From Terriglobus albidus (lineage in GTDB: Bacteria; Acidobacteriota; Terriglobia; Terriglobales; Acidobacteriaceae): a DNA stretch of 64,000 bases. Below are positions 1-8,663 of this stretch, one piece after another. The notes beneath the pieces are model-generated. The model was not told the DNA's origin. It searched no databases and saw nothing but the letters and a program-made list of their open reading frames with translations. How positions within the stretch are numbered: position 1 is the first letter of the stretch; the number at the start of each line of letters is the position of its first letter. Made by a program: the position numbers and the translations under genes. The stretch covers positions 248,001 through 312,000 of the forward strand of contig NZ_JAGTAS010000056.1 in assembly GCF_025685425.1 (NCBI RefSeq), given 5' to 3'.

Positions 1-467
1 CGTGAGATTCCCACCTGCCGGCTCACCAGCGAGGCCACCCCCGCGCCGATTTGTAATGAGGGGTCTTCCGGACCTAAAGAGTGCCCGCTGCCAATCGCAA
101 GCGCCGAGAGCAGAAACTTTCCAATCGTTGTCCTGAAGGAGATGTATCCGTTATGGATGTATAGCGCTGCCTTCGTCTGATTTACACCGCTGCCGCGAAC
201 GTCGGGAAATACATAGCGTGTCGCAATTGCGACGACAAGTCCGATACCGGCAGGCACGAGGATCATGCGCAGCTGATGGGGTTCCGATACCGATCCCAGT
301 AGTAGTACCTGGAGCCATTCAATCGCCATCCGGAACGATACGACCAGTAAGCCGGCAATGACTCCAATAAAAATCGACAGCAGCAGAAACAGCCGCTCTT
401 CACGCCGCTGCTGCTGCCTTGGATCCAACGGGCTCTCCTCTGGCATCTGTTGCGTCGTGTCGCTCAT
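1..467 (-). CDS. ClC-type chloride channel/antiporter, N-terminal part (runs off window)
   Basis: The gene enters the window from the left edge; only about 155 N-terminal residues are visible, starting with ATG (MSDTTQQMPEES) at 467. A first membrane segment follows a basic stretch (about residues 22-42), then a second (about 60-80). The motif GSGHSLGPEDPSLQIG near the cut end corresponds to the ClC selectivity-filter segment (family form GSGxSxGREGP), so this is a voltage-gated-ClC family anion channel or H+/Cl- exchanger of the inner membrane. The filter reads GPEDP instead of GREGP, but the gating glutamate position is kept. The ATG overlaps the stop of the upstream TPR gene by 4 bp (ATGA), so the two are probably translationally coupled. 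A second ClC gene lies about 0.9 kb upstream on the same strand. Substrate and transport mode cannot be decided from this fragment. Confidence 0.85.
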   Translation of the reverse strand, partial: MSDTTQQMPEESPLDPRQQQRREERLFLLLSIFIGVIAGLLVVSFRMAIEWLQVLLLGSVSEPHQLRMILVPAGIGLVVAIATRYVFPDVRGSGVNQTKAALYIHNGYISFRTTIGKFLLSALAIGSGHSLGPEDPSLQIGAGVASLVSRQVGIS

Positions 468-1123
468 TGACCGGCACCGGCCTTTGCGAGCAGATCGTTG
501 ACTTCTCGTTGCACTGCCGGGTCTCTGGGCCAGTTTCCTCTCACGACTAGCAGTTCCTCGCGAGCCGCAGGTTCATCATGTTGTGCGATCAGATATCGGG
601 CTAGCTCCAGTCGTCCCTCGCGCCGGTGTACTGCTCCATTCTCGTCCCACCGCCCATCAATCGCCGCGCGATAATACCTGACTGCTGCTGTCGGGTCTTT
701 GCGTCGTGCCGCGATCCGCGCTAACTGCAAGTTGATCAGCCCGTCGCCCGGGTGGACATCCCATAGCTCCAGAAAGGCGTTGTACGCCTCATCGGTATGC
801 TTTGGTCCTGCCGCGGCGAGTGACTGTGCCAGCAATAGCTCATTCACAGAGGCCCCCGGAGCAAATGTCAGTGCGGTGCGAAAGTCTTTCACTGCATCTT
901 CCGCGTGCCCGGCGTTCAGCGCCATTTGCCCCTTTGCCGTCCACGAGCGAGCCTGCTCTGAACGATGGTTTGTAAAGCTCCGGAACAGCAACAGTGTCAT
1001 CACAAACAGCGCCACTGTTATCAGCGTCAGCACGAAAAAAGCCAGCGCATCATGCAGCAAAAGTTCACGCCGAGTGAGCTTGTGTGTCTCCACGGAACCA
1101 GTGTAATGGGCCAAATGATCCAT
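464..1123 (-). CDS. TPR membrane-anchored protein between two ClC genes
   Basis: A 219-residue protein with one hydrophobic helix (about residues 26-48) after a short cytoplasmic start, followed by alanine-rich helical repeats resembling tetratricopeptides (GHAEDAVKDFRTAL; DPTAAVRYYRAAI; DEPAAREELL). The topology suggests a single-pass protein with an extracytoplasmic TPR domain used for protein-protein contact. I start it at MDHLAHYTG. A longer reading frame begins at 1249, but its first 42 codons lie in a dispersed repeat element and show no family resemblance. No strong ribosome-binding site precedes the chosen ATG. The stop overlaps the ATG of the downstream ClC gene, so a role linked to that channel (assembly or regulation) is plausible but only inferred from position. 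Confidence 0.65.
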   Translation of the reverse strand: MDHLAHYTGSVETHKLTRRELLLHDALAFFVLTLITVALFVMTLLLFRSFTNHRSEQARSWTAKGQMALNAGHAEDAVKDFRTALTFAPGASVNELLLAQSLAAAGPKHTDEAYNAFLELWDVHPGDGLINLQLARIAARRKDPTAAVRYYRAAIDGRWDENGAVHRREGRLELARYLIAQHDEPAAREELLVVRGNWPRDPAVQREVNDLLAKAGAGQ

Positions 1124-1162
1124 CCTGCGCGTAGCGTGGCGAATCTTAGTCGCTGACGGCTT

Positions 1163-1269
1163 AGAGCTTTTTCCCTGTAGGTGTAGGGTTTCCGCATCTA
1201 TGGGCGTTTTCCGCAATGAAGACGCCGCTGCACTCCTCTTCCGGGACACCCAGCAACAGGGAAATGCTT
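1163..1269 (+). repeat. Dispersed palindromic repeat, copy 1
   Basis: About 107 bp, starting AGAGCTTTTTCCCTGTAGG and ending CAGGGAAATGCTTT. The ends form an imperfect inverted repeat, and the centre holds GGGCGTTTTCCGCAATGAAG, part of an inner palindrome. The same element occurs at 29687, 47335, 55700 and 57681. It lies in the upstream region of the TPR gene and creates a false N-terminal extension in that reading frame. Confidence 0.8.
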
Positions 1270-1331
1270 TGGGCAGCCACGGCAGCTTCTAATCCGCCAG
1301 CACTCCGATCGATAGAGATCGCTATCTCCTG

Positions 1332-2930
1332 CTAGTCGAGATCGTATCCGAATAGACGGAGACGCTCGTTTTCACGCTCAATCGAGCGTTCTCTGCCTCG
1401 TAGCAGGCCCCTGATGGAGAGTTCGCCGCATATCTGTCCCGTTGCCCGCTCGACGACCGGTAATGCTTCTACTCCTTCAGTTGCCATAATCTCCGCTGCT
1501 CCGCGCGTCGTTGAATCGTCATAGGCATAGAAAGGCGGGAGCGCGTTGGCTGGGGGATCGGCTGTGAGAGGAGACATCACTTCACGGACAAGCACGAGCT
1601 CAAGCGGGTCAACACCGTATTCCCGCGTGAGGTGGAAGCCCCGCCGGCTGAGTTTCTCGGTCAGGATCGATCGAGGCATGATCAACGCTGTAACCAGGTA
1701 AGACGCGATGCAGGCCATCGAAAGAGGCAGCAGCGCGGGCAGGCAATGCGTTACTTCCAGGCTGAAGAGAATTGCGGTCAAGGGAACACCGAGGGAGCCG
1801 GCCAACATCGATCCCATGCCGATTAAGGCAAAGAAAGCCTGGGTTTCGGCCGAAGCGTGAGCCAGATGTCCAGCAAGCGCTCCAACGGCGCCTCCGATCA
1901 TGAGGAGCGGCGCAAGAACACCGCCGGAGGTCCCCGATCCCAGCGAGAAAGCCCACATCAGCGACTTCGCCAGAAGGATTCCAACGATCAGGGCAAGTGG
2001 TGCAGACCCTTGTAGCAGTTCGGCAATGTTTTCGTACCCAACGCCAAGGCCACGGGGGAAGAAAAGGCCGCCCAGACCGATGCCGATACCACCAATTGCA
2101 GGCCACCACATCCAGTGGAGATGCAGATGCTCGAAGAGGTCTTCGAAGGCGTACATCATGCGGCTCATAAGCGCCGCGACGATGCCGATGAATGCGCCCA
2201 GGAAAAGAGACGCAACGGACAGGGTAGCGAAATGAACTTCCGCAATGGCGGGCATAGCGAACAGTGGCCCTGCGCCCAGCCAATAGACACGGAAGAGCGC
2301 GGCTGTAGCACTCGCAATCGCAACTGGCACCAGACTGCGCGGCCGCCATTCAAAAAGCAAAAGCTCAACCGCGATAAGAATAGCGGCCAGCGGTGTTGCG
2401 AAGGTAGCCGACATACCAGCAGCGGCTCCGGCAACAAGCAGCGTGGTTCGTTCGGCGTCGGTAACATGCATCCACTGTCCAACCAGTGATCCTGCCGCGC
2501 CGCCCGTCATAATGATTGGACCTTCCGCACCGAACGGACCACCCGAACCAATGGCGATTGCCGCCGAGACAGGTTTCAGGATCGCGATCTTTGGATCGAC
2601 TTTCGCGCGGCGAAGCAGGATGGCTTCGATTGCTTCCGGAATACCATGTCCCCGAATCTTGTCGGAGCCGAAGCGAGCCATAATACCTACCAGCAGGCCG
2701 CCCACAATTGGAACGAAGACCATCAGGTGTCCTAGAGGACTACCTGCGGGAGACACGGGGGCGCTGCTGAAACGGTGATAGTAAAAAATATTGGTTGAAA
2801 ATGCGATACAGCGTAGAAGCAGGACCGCCAACAGCGTTGCACAGATACCGATGCCGACTGCGACGCCAGAAAGCAGCCAAACTCGTTTATCAACTGTGAA
2901 ATCTCTAAGTATCGATGGTTCCGACTGCAA
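1332..2930 (-). CDS. ClC chloride channel/antiporter with C-terminal CBS region
   Basis: A 532-residue inner-membrane ClC protein with about ten or more hydrophobic segments. The family motifs are present in order: GHGIPEAI near residue 93, GSGGPFGAEGP (filter motif with GAEGP for GREGP, gating Glu kept), and GTSGGVLAPLLMIGG near residue 332. The last roughly 100 residues (VREVMSPLTADPP onward) look like one or two CBS repeats, which in this family bind adenosyl nucleotides and regulate transport. The start is TTG, supported by AAGGA 4 bases before it; no ATG fits. It is on the same strand as the TPR gene and the first ClC gene, with a repeat element between. Ion-channel versus proton-coupled exchange is not resolved. 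Confidence 0.88.
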   Translation of the reverse strand: MQSEPSILRDFTVDKRVWLLSGVAVGIGICATLLAVLLLRCIAFSTNIFYYHRFSSAPVSPAGSPLGHLMVFVPIVGGLLVGIMARFGSDKIRGHGIPEAIEAILLRRAKVDPKIAILKPVSAAIAIGSGGPFGAEGPIIMTGGAAGSLVGQWMHVTDAERTTLLVAGAAAGMSATFATPLAAILIAVELLLFEWRPRSLVPVAIASATAALFRVYWLGAGPLFAMPAIAEVHFATLSVASLFLGAFIGIVAALMSRMMYAFEDLFEHLHLHWMWWPAIGGIGIGLGGLFFPRGLGVGYENIAELLQGSAPLALIVGILLAKSLMWAFSLGSGTSGGVLAPLLMIGGAVGALAGHLAHASAETQAFFALIGMGSMLAGSLGVPLTAILFSLEVTHCLPALLPLSMACIASYLVTALIMPRSILTEKLSRRGFHLTREYGVDPLELVLVREVMSPLTADPPANALPPFYAYDDSTTRGAAEIMATEGVEALPVVERATGQICGELSIRGLLRGRERSIERENERLRLFGYDLD

Positions 2931-3497
2931 GGTTTCCTTCTTTCATCGGCCCGGTATAGCGAGAGCCGTTTGAGGAGTTGATTTGCCTTGACGCTCAACC
3001 ACGGAATTGTGTCGAAGGCGCACCACATCTGCGATGTAAGAGATCGCCGCCAGGGTGCCATCCGGAGCGCCGGAAATTTGCAACAAGGGCTGACGCTGTT
3101 GCGACTGCAGGCCCGCCTTCACTACGAATTGTTGACTAAATTGGAGAAAACGCCCGATTTTTTGATTGAACGGAGCCAGTAGCTGAATCTGCCTCCGTTC
3201 AATCGTTCTGGGGGAGCGTTTCATTACATTTATATCGTAACACGATTCATTTCCCGGCCGAAACTCAAGCGTAATTCGATCTGACTGCTGTATCCAATGA
3301 AATCGTGGCTCGCGCGCATCGCAGGCTGCAAGCGCAACATCCGGCGGAGGTACTGTTGACGACGTCCGCGGACCTTTACTAGCATCGGAACGCTCCGCAA
3401 CGAGCAATGAAGCATTTCGGTTGAGGAATGAGACAAACTGCGACCGCTACCAAGCGACACAGCCGCAGTGTGACTGGCTATAAAGAAAGGCGCGGCG
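2931..3497. other. Intergenic stretch without a recognisable gene
   Basis: This 567-bp divergent region separates the minus-strand ClC gene from the plus-strand oxidase. Reading frames here are short and show no domain or good codon pattern. It presumably holds the promoters of both neighbours; I see no convincing box or RNA. Confidence 0.5.
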
Positions 3498-4852
3498 ATG
3501 AATAAGCGTGAGTTTTTGAAGACGTCTGGTTCCGTAATGGCGGTAGCCCTGCTCTCGCGGTTAGGCGTCGGGCAGGAGCAAAAACAGGCGGCGGCTAAGG
3601 CAAACCGGACCAACTGGGCTGGTAACTACACCTATAAGGCTGCACATCTGGATGAACCTGGAAGCGTGCAGGAGGTGCAGCGACTGGTCGCATCTCTCAG
3701 AAATGCCAAGGCTCTCGGCGCGCGCCATTCGTTCAACGATATCGCCGACTCCTCCGGCGATCAGATCTCACTTAAAACATGACCGAGATGACGCTGGATA
3801 AGGCAGCGGGCACGGTCACGGTCTCGGCTGGAGTGACCTACGGGAAGCTTGCGCCGTGGCTCGACGCACAAGGGTTCGCCGTGCACAACCTGGCCTCTCT
3901 GCCACATGTCTCTGTCGTGGGCGCCTGTGCTACGGCCACACACGGTTCTGGCATTCACAATGGAAACCTCTCCACAGCGGTTCGCGCTATCGAATTTGTG
4001 GATGGCACGGGGCAGCTCAAGACACTTTCACGCAGTGCCAATGGTGACGAGTTTAATGGAGCTGTTGTGGCGCTAGGCGCACTGGTCGTCACCCGCATTA
4101 CGCTGGCAGTTGTGCCCACATTTCAGATCTCGCAGCTCGTCTATGAGAATCTGTCGTTCGATCAACTGGAGCACAACCTGGATGCGATCTTCGGCTCGGG
4201 TTACAGCGTCAGTCTCTTTACGGACTGGCAGCGTCATCGCGCGACCCAGGTATGGCTGAAACAGAGCATCACCGGTTCGACGACGCCAGCTCTTCCGCCA
4301 CTCTTCTATGGCGCCACGCTGCAGAAAACGAAGCTCCATCCTCTGGCCGGACACTCCCCGGAGAACTGCACCGAGCAGCTTGGCGTTCCGGGACCATGGT
4401 ACGAGCGTCTTCCACACTTTCGCATGAACTTCACACCATCCAGCGGCGCGGAACTGCAGTCGGAGTACTTTGTGCCACGCGCGCAGGCGTATAAGGCCAT
4501 TCTGGCGGTGGAGCAGTTGCGTGACAAAATTACGCCCCATCTTTTCATTACGGAGCTGCGTACCATCGCTGCGGACGATTTGTGGCTCAGCACGGCTTAC
4601 AAGCGCGATTCCGTGGCAATCCACTTCACCTGGAAGCCGGAAGAGAAGGCAGTACGGAGTGTACTTCCTCTGATTGAAGAGAAGCTCGCCCCATTTGATG
4701 CTCGTCCGCACTGGGCGAAGGTGTTCACCATGTCACATCAGCGGCTCAGCGAGTTATACCCACGGCTTAACGACTTTCGCGCATTGACCGCGCGCTATGA
4801 TCCTAATCGCAAGTTTTTCAATACCTATCTGCAGAACGTCCTTGGCGCATAA
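3498..4852 (+). pseudogene. FAD-linked alditol/lactone oxidase split by a frameshift
   Basis: The two frames together read as one protein of about 450 residues from the FAD-binding oxidase family that includes xylitol/alditol oxidase and D-arabinono-1,4-lactone oxidase. The N-terminal piece (3498-3782) has a signal-like start (MNKREFLKTSG, Tat-like but KR rather than RR) and the FAD-domain motif ARHSFNDIADS. It stops at TGA in ACATGA. The second piece (from ATG at 3779) continues with TVTVSAGVTYGKL and ATATHGSGIHNG and ends with the family signature RYDPNRKFFNTYL. Adding one A to the AAAA run at 3774-3777 restores LKNMTEMTLD and a continuous protein. The break may be a real mutation, a sequencing error, or a coupled split gene (the ATGA overlap would allow re-initiation). 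A classic slippery heptamer is not present. The likely function, if intact, is oxidation of a polyol or sugar lactone outside the cytoplasm. Confidence 0.8.
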
Positions 4853-4864
4853 GGGTGGAACATC

Positions 4865-5608
4865 TTATTTAAGCGGGTACAGCTTCATATTGCGGAAGTA
4901 GATCTCGGCGCCTTCTGACTGGAAGAGAATCTTGCCTCTGGACGGGAAGGCGTTCGTCCCTTCGTTGGCGAGTTTGCCGTTTACGTACTGCCATACGTGA
5001 CCGTTGCGGTTGACCAGCTCCACCACGTTCCACTCGCCGTGCGGCTTTTCGACCTCGTTTACCGGGTCGCGATATCCCACCACGTTCTGGTAAGGCCCTT
5101 TGTTGAAGCGATCGATCTTCAGAGCCTTGCCATCAGGACCGGTTACACGCACACCATCTTTGCCCGTTAGCGCCGCGCCGTCCGTCATCCAGAAGTCGCC
5201 TGTACATCCCTCATTGATCTGAAACTCGACCGACCGTGGCCACACCTTGTGGGGGCCCTGGATGTTGTAAAGAATGCCGCTGTCGCGCGCCTTGCCCTGC
5301 CGTGAGCCGTAAGTTCCTTCACCCCACTTGAACTCGGCGCGCAGATAGTAGTTGGAGTATTCCTGCTTGGTGATGAAGTAACCCATCTCCATGCCGGAAA
5401 CATGCACGACACCGTTCTCAATGGTGAAGACGTGGTTCGGATCGGAGTTCAGTCCCTCACCGGTGAGGAACGTATCGAAGCCTTCCAGGTCCTTCCCGTC
5501 AAAGAACTTCACCGCGCGTCCGTGTTTGGGTATCTCCGGTGACTGGCCTACCGCGAGAATCGTGCTGCCAAGTAGCGCCGCTGCGCAGATACAGGCTGCA
5601 ATACGCAT
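4865..5608 (-). CDS. Secreted DUF1080 (3-keto-disaccharide hydrolase-like) protein
   Basis: A 247-residue protein with a signal peptide (MRIAACICAAALLGSTILAVGQ) and a single DUF1080 beta-sandwich domain. Typical elements are FDGKDLEGF near the start of the domain, DSGILYNIQGP, SVEFQI and the closing EIYFRNMKLYPL. DUF1080 domains are concanavalin-like and several act on sugars, including 3-keto-glycosides. I chose the start at 5608 because GGAGG lies 11 bases before it. The open frame extends to 5701, but that overlaps the upstream gene and lacks a signal sequence. It follows the VOC gene on the same strand by about 50 bp and may be co-transcribed. The substrate is unknown. Confidence 0.8.
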   Translation of the reverse strand: MRIAACICAAALLGSTILAVGQSPEIPKHGRAVKFFDGKDLEGFDTFLTGEGLNSDPNHVFTIENGVVHVSGMEMGYFITKQEYSNYYLRAEFKWGEGTYGSRQGKARDSGILYNIQGPHKVWPRSVEFQINEGCTGDFWMTDGAALTGKDGVRVTGPDGKALKIDRFNKGPYQNVVGYRDPVNEVEKPHGEWNVVELVNRNGHVWQYVNGKLANEGTNAFPSRGKILFQSEGAEIYFRNMKLYPLK

Positions 5609-5661
5609 CGGTCGAAGTGCCTCCGTTTGTGTCGCAAGTATTGTCATAGCGTGCCGACGAG

Positions 5662-6549
5662 CTAAGGCTTCGGGTGGGGAGCGGTGATGGGCGAGCAGCA
5701 TGGCGTCATCACTGGAGTGAACTCCATCAGCTCCGTGCGTGTGCCTTCATCATCGTAAGAGTTGAACTGCCACTTTCCGTCGCGGCCAATCTGCATGGGG
5801 CTATGTTCGGTGCTGAGGCGGTCCTGCGCTGCCAGCGTTGAAACAGCCTGTTCCATGTTCACGACGCCGATAGAGTAATGGTTCATGACGCCCGCCTGTT
5901 TCTGGGTCAGTTCCTGGCCCTCACGCGGCAACATATACTCCAGCCATTCGTTAGCATCGGGTGTCTGCTGCGAGACCCAGGACGTACGGCCGTCGGTGCC
6001 GCCTCCATACCAGTAGGGCCGGAAGTTTAGGATCTCACGGTAGAAGGTGTCTTCCTTTGCCCGGTCATGCACCACCATGCCGACATGGATTATCCTTGTG
6101 CCGATCGGCTGGGCTCCACTGAGGTCTGCTTTTCCGGGTTGTACGAACTCCACCGTGTTGCCTTCGGGGTCTTTCACCGAGAAGGTTTTTGATCCATCAT
6201 TCAACGCCTGAATGGTTGCGGGGACCTCGACATGCTTCGCAGCGAGATACGACCGCAGGCCTGCGGCGTTGACCGTTTTGTAGGCAAGGTGATCCAGCCG
6301 GGTAATGCCGGCCTGTGCGGGCAGCGGCAGGACCTCCACAAACTGTGTCGCATTGACGTAATAACGGGTGCCGGCCGAATTCTCCGGATCCGCAGCCTTC
6401 TTCAAGCCCATGTCATGTTCGTAATATCGTTGTGCGGCGGCCATATCGCGCGCATAGACAGCGATATGAGAGATGCCGTCGATCGCGGGCCGCTGCTGCG
6501 CCGCAAGGGGAAGAGCGCCGAAAAGGAGGAGTAGAGTGGGTGCCTTCAT
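5662..6549 (-). CDS. Secreted two-domain VOC (glyoxalase/dioxygenase-fold) protein
   Basis: A 295-residue protein with a signal peptide (MKAPTLLLLFGALPLAAQQ) and two vicinal-oxygen-chelate domains. The first begins at ISHIAVYARDMAAAQRYYE and includes KTFSVKDPEGNTVEFVQP. The second begins at IIHVGMVVHDRAKEDTFYRE. VOC domains often use His/Glu pairs to bind a metal; His and Glu residues lie at the expected strand positions in both halves. The start at 6549 removes nine residues with no signal character. It is immediately upstream of the DUF1080 gene. The reaction cannot be named from sequence. Confidence 0.8.
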   Translation of the reverse strand: MKAPTLLLLFGALPLAAQQRPAIDGISHIAVYARDMAAAQRYYEHDMGLKKAADPENSAGTRYYVNATQFVEVLPLPAQAGITRLDHLAYKTVNAAGLRSYLAAKHVEVPATIQALNDGSKTFSVKDPEGNTVEFVQPGKADLSGAQPIGTRIIHVGMVVHDRAKEDTFYREILNFRPYWYGGGTDGRTSWVSQQTPDANEWLEYMLPREGQELTQKQAGVMNHYSIGVVNMEQAVSTLAAQDRLSTEHSPMQIGRDGKWQFNSYDDEGTRTELMEFTPVMTPCCSPITAPHPKP

Positions 6550-6611
6550 CGCGCAACCATCATAGTCCGTCTCCATTTCTGCGGCTAGATTCCCGTCAAT
6601 TGCGAGGTAAA

Positions 6612-6647
6612 GATCTGGTGCCCCAGTTCCAGCCGGGGCACCAGATC
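6612..6647 (-). terminator. Long perfect hairpin after the alginate-lyase-like gene
   Basis: Two perfect 13-bp arms (GATCTGGTGCCCC and its complement) enclose a 10-base loop, 16 bp past the stop codon of the minus-strand gene ending at 6663. A short T run follows on the minus strand, so it is probably an intrinsic terminator. Confidence 0.75.
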
Positions 6648-6662
6648 GGGGTAGAGGTTGAT

Positions 6663-8477
6663 TTATTGAGGGAAGTTCCCTCCCAAAGGGAGGTTGAAGC
6701 TACAGACGTTGTCCGTGCCGACTTCGGCATGCAAAACCGCGTGGTCAAGTGTCGTGGCGGTCAGCCGGAACTTGTAGCCGGAGGCGATCTGCACTTGTGA
6801 CCCTCCGTCGGGAGTGACGTAGGCGTCGTAGGTCTGGTTGGGAATGTTGAGAATCATCCAGAAGCTATATTTCGTTCCGCCGGTGTAGGGAATTGAATTT
6901 ACCGCGGCATAGCCCCCGATGTTGCCGTTGTAAGCGTCAATGAAGCCAGATGGGTTGAAACGGACGATAGCCGCTAGCTGGGCATATGCGGCCGGCGTGC
7001 CGCTGCTGAGGCCCACAACCGTATTGGCGTTATTTTGCGACGGTGTTGCGTTGAACTTCACCGTCGGAGAGCCGGTCTGCGCAATGTAGGCGATGCTATT
7101 CCAGGAGGAGTTGTTTGCCTGGGTGCAGACCTCGGCTGTATGTGTCAGCGCCTCGAACAACGTCATGTGATTTCCGTGGTCGGTATCCTGGGCAAGGTTC
7201 AGGCCGTTGTTCTGGATCCAGTTGTAGGTATTCGCGGTACCGTGCTGGCCGCTTGTTCCATGCTGGTTTTGCATGGCGGCGACATTTAGGCGGTTATGGT
7301 AGGCGTTGTAACCGATGACATACGTAGCGCCATAGCCCAGTTTGATCTGGTTGATACCGACTCCGCCGGAGCTGGTGCAGAAGTCGAAGGGCGCGGTGAT
7401 GATGTTGTTCTGCCCCGGGTTCTGTGCTTCGAGACCAGAGATAAGGTTCAGCGCGCCAACGATCCGATCCTCCGCTTTGACCTGGGCTCCGGTCTCTGTG
7501 GAATTGCTTGTGTCGGTGTAGAGTTCACCACCCTGGATCCAGTCGGTCTCAGCGGTCATGATGGTCGAGGAGATGCTGTCTTCTGTGTGCGTAAGGTCAC
7601 GGCAGGTCTCCTGATTCACATTCTCCGTGGATGCGTTGAAGATGCTTTGGCCGAACCAGCTTGGATTACCGCGTGGCGAAGCCGCATGACTGGAGCCATC
7701 AATCGCGTTGAGATAGAAGAGATCGGGAACCCGGCCCAGCCACATGGTGCGGGCTTGATTGAGTAGTGAGCGGTTCTCGGTCAGGACGGCGATCTGCATG
7801 GTGCCATCGATCATGCTCATGTCCCAGTTCCCGTTGACTCCCGATCCATTCTGGATAACGGGTTGATAGACATTGACCAGCATATTCTTGAAGTTGTTAA
7901 AGCTGGTGCTGGACCACCCGGAGCTGGCTCCTGAGGATGTGCGGCCGTAGTAGAGGATCTCGGCAGCGCGTGGCCACTTCTCGGCATCCCAGCCGGACTG
8001 GAGTGGACCATTGGAGCAGTCGGTACCGCTCGGGCAGGGGATACCGTTGGTTCCGGCATAACCCTGGAAGCTTGCCCAGGCATTCAGGATGTTCATCGCA
8101 TTGTTGGCGTAGGTCTGGTTGCCGGTGATGTACCAGAGTAACGCCTGAACATAGGCCGCGTTCGAGTCGTTGTCGGCAGCCTGGCAGCCGTGGTTGGGAT
8201 TGGAATTTGCCCCGCATTGGTTGACGCCGCCGGGGTAGTAGCCCTGAACGGCGTATGTCGTGGACCCATAGGTGGAGGCCATGGCTTTGCTGACCTGGTT
8301 GCCAACTGTGGCATCTCCGGTCTGATACGCGTTCCGGGTTGCCAGAAGTTGTTGCGGGCTAACGACGATACCTGGATGAACCCATGTCTGGGCGTCAGCG
8401 ATAGTACTGGCAAAGACGACGGCGCAAGCGATGGCGAAGGCCAGAGCCATTGGCCTGCTGAAGGGAGTGATTCTCAT
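6663..8477 (-). CDS. Secreted alginate-lyase-family protein with C-terminal beta domain
   Basis: A 604-residue exported protein with a signal peptide (cleavage near ADAQ, residue 29). The first roughly 400 residues resemble the alpha/alpha-barrel alginate-lyase domain: Asn/His-rich helices, an AYVQALLWYITGNQTYANNA helix typical of this fold, the motif GNWDMSMIDGTMQIAVL, and a later HNRLNVAAM segment. The last roughly 150 residues are strand-rich (KYSFWMILNIPNQTYDAYV) and resemble a concanavalin/LamG-type sandwich, perhaps a carbohydrate-binding module. ATG at 8477 is supported by GAGGAGC 6 bases upstream. It probably degrades a uronic-acid-containing polysaccharide outside the cytoplasm, but alginate itself is not established. 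It is transcribed alone and ended by a strong hairpin. Confidence 0.75.
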   Translation of the reverse strand: MRITPFSRPMALAFAIACAVVFASTIADAQTWVHPGIVVSPQQLLATRNAYQTGDATVGNQVSKAMASTYGSTTYAVQGYYPGGVNQCGANSNPNHGCQAADNDSNAAYVQALLWYITGNQTYANNAMNILNAWASFQGYAGTNGIPCPSGTDCSNGPLQSGWDAEKWPRAAEILYYGRTSSGASSGWSSTSFNNFKNMLVNVYQPVIQNGSGVNGNWDMSMIDGTMQIAVLTENRSLLNQARTMWLGRVPDLFYLNAIDGSSHAASPRGNPSWFGQSIFNASTENVNQETCRDLTHTEDSISSTIMTAETDWIQGGELYTDTSNSTETGAQVKAEDRIVGALNLISGLEAQNPGQNNIITAPFDFCTSSGGVGINQIKLGYGATYVIGYNAYHNRLNVAAMQNQHGTSGQHGTANTYNWIQNNGLNLAQDTDHGNHMTLFEALTHTAEVCTQANNSSWNSIAYIAQTGSPTVKFNATPSQNNANTVVGLSSGTPAAYAQLAAIVRFNPSGFIDAYNGNIGGYAAVNSIPYTGGTKYSFWMILNIPNQTYDAYVTPDGGSQVQIASGYKFRLTATTLDHAVLHAEVGTDNVCSFNLPLGGNFPQ

Positions 8478-8663
8478 GCAGATGCTCCTCGAATTTTATT
8501 GGGACGTCATGGTGCCGAAGCTGGCCAGCTTTGAGCGGCACCATAGGAGCATTGCCAAAAGATAAATGTCAAGTTCGAACTAAATAAACAATCGGTTGTT
8601 TACCGAGTTATCCCTTCTTAGAAAAATGAGACGATTCGGAGGCCCATCTGGTAGGCGATGCAA

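Noticed and set aside
2943-3407. A 154-codon minus-strand frame upstream of the ClC gene
   Set aside because: No domain, no ribosome-binding site, and it overlaps the region that should hold the ClC promoter and start.
3765-3782. Programmed -1 frameshift in the FAD oxidase
   Set aside because: The site CTT AAA ACA TGA lacks a X-XXY-YYZ heptamer and shows no obvious stimulatory hairpin, so a mutation or sequencing error is more likely.
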